Assembly: GCA_036562265.1 (NCBI GenBank)
Contig: DATCKS010000327.1
Span: forward strand, 1-5,207
Length of the DNA: 5,207 nt
Origin: DASVDK01 sp036562265 [NCBI: Thermodesulfobacteriota bacterium]
GTDB taxonomy: Bacteria > DASVDK01
Direction of reading: 5' to 3'
The notes below the pieces were generated by a model. It worked only from the letters and a program-made list of their open reading frames with translations. It did not search any database and was not told the DNA's origin. A program made the position numbers and the translations under genes. Below, in pieces: positions 4,829-5,207 of the stretch (position 1 is its first letter; each line of letters opens with the position of its first letter).

Positions 4829-5207
4829 CGAGCGGCTCTTCGCGGCCGTGGCGCTGCCGCCCTCGCTGCGCGAGCAGGCGGCGCGCTGGGTCGCCGCGCT
4901 CGCGGCCGACCCCGCCACGGGGCGCGGAGTCCGCTGGTCGCGCCCGGAGGGGCTGCACCTGACGCTGCACTTCTTCGGCAACGTGTCGGGCGAGGCGCGG
5001 GCGCGCGTCGACGCGGCGCTCGAGGCCGGCGTGGCGGCGGCCGAGGGCGCCTTCGACCTCGCGCTCGAGGGGCTCGGCGCCTTCCCCTCGGCGGCGCGGC
5101 CGCGGGTGATCTGGATCGGCGCCGTCGGCGAGGGTCGTCAGCGCCTCGAGCGCCTGCAGGCGGCGCTCGTGGCCGAGATCGCCGGGGCCGGCTTCCCGGT
5201 GGAGTCG
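4818..5207 (+). CDS. thpR: RNA 2',3'-cyclic phosphodiesterase (LigT/ThpR, 2H family), 3' end outside window
   Basis: The first 130 codons are visible, of a usual length of about 180-190. The start SERLFAAVALP (residues 4-14) matches the first strand of the LigT family, followed by VRWSRPEGLHLTLHFFGNV with the first catalytic HxTx motif (H47, T49), and LEGLGAFPSAARPRVIWIG, a strongly conserved family stretch. The second HxTx motif should lie beyond the edge. Members open or form 2',3'-cyclic phosphate or 2'-5' linkages in RNA; the cellular role is poorly settled. The GTG at 4818 overlaps the cinA stop by 11 bp in another frame, implying translational coupling. No clear Shine-Dalgarno sequence precedes it. 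A GTG at 4848 is less likely, since it would remove most of the first strand. Confidence 0.9.
   Translation, partial: MAASERLFAAVALPPSLREQAARWVAALAADPATGRGVRWSRPEGLHLTLHFFGNVSGEARARVDAALEAGVAAAEGAFDLALEGLGAFPSAARPRVIWIGAVGEGRQRLERLQAALVAEIAGAGFPVES

Noticed and set aside
3538-4962. A 474-codon plus-strand open frame overlapping cinA in another frame
   Set aside because: It is almost entirely Arg/Gly/Ala, an out-of-frame shadow of cinA. The cinA frame has the Shine-Dalgarno sequence and all family motifs.
3329-4981. A 550-codon open frame on the minus strand opposite cinA
   Set aside because: It has low-complexity Arg/Pro/Ala/Gly/His composition with no motif, and it lies antisense to a clearly recognisable CinA.

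Overview
This is a very GC-rich window (well above 70% GC by eye, with strong G/C preference at third codon positions) from a bacterium with a Gram-negative type envelope: it encodes a PpiD-like periplasmic folding factor anchored in the inner membrane and a phosphatidylglycerophosphatase A. The base composition, the order pgpA-cinA-thpR and the high-GC palindromic intergenic repeats suggest a deep proteobacterial-type lineage (Deltaproteobacteria/Myxococcota or Methylomirabilota/Rokubacteria-like). That placement is inference; nothing here fixes the taxon.

Layout. Positions 1-108 read in frame 1 like the last residues of a histidine kinase ATPase domain, possibly with a damaged reading frame. 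It is followed directly by a stand-alone CheY-type receiver (143-508, +). Converging on it with a 7-bp gap is a full-length ppiD (516-2459, -). A 427-bp divergent intergenic region (2460-2886) follows. It holds the ppiD promoter, a short A-rich motif present twice, several GC hairpins, and a near-consensus sigma70-type promoter for pgpA (2887-3348, +). A 202-bp spacer carries two copies of a palindromic repeat around a perfect 10-bp hairpin. Then come cinA (3551-4828, +) and, overlapping its end by 11 bp, the start of thpR (4818 to the window edge).

How the genes relate. PgpA makes phosphatidylglycerol in the inner membrane, CinA recycles pyridine nucleotides (NMN to NaMN), and ThpR is a 2H-family RNA phosphodiesterase. 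They form a housekeeping cluster kept together in many bacteria, often just upstream of recA. PpiD helps fold newly exported proteins. The receiver is probably the partner of the kinase upstream.

Main points for a second look: (1) three of the genes have promoter-like elements placed so that transcription would begin at or within a few bases of the start codon, suggesting leaderless mRNAs; (2) a pair of 57-bp palindromic repeat elements between pgpA and cinA; (3) a CinA whose N-terminal domain has lost signature residues while the C-terminal amidohydrolase domain is intact; (4) a PpiD whose parvulin domain keeps catalytic-type residues; (5) a possibly broken kinase tail. I found no clear evidence of a new defence or mobile system.
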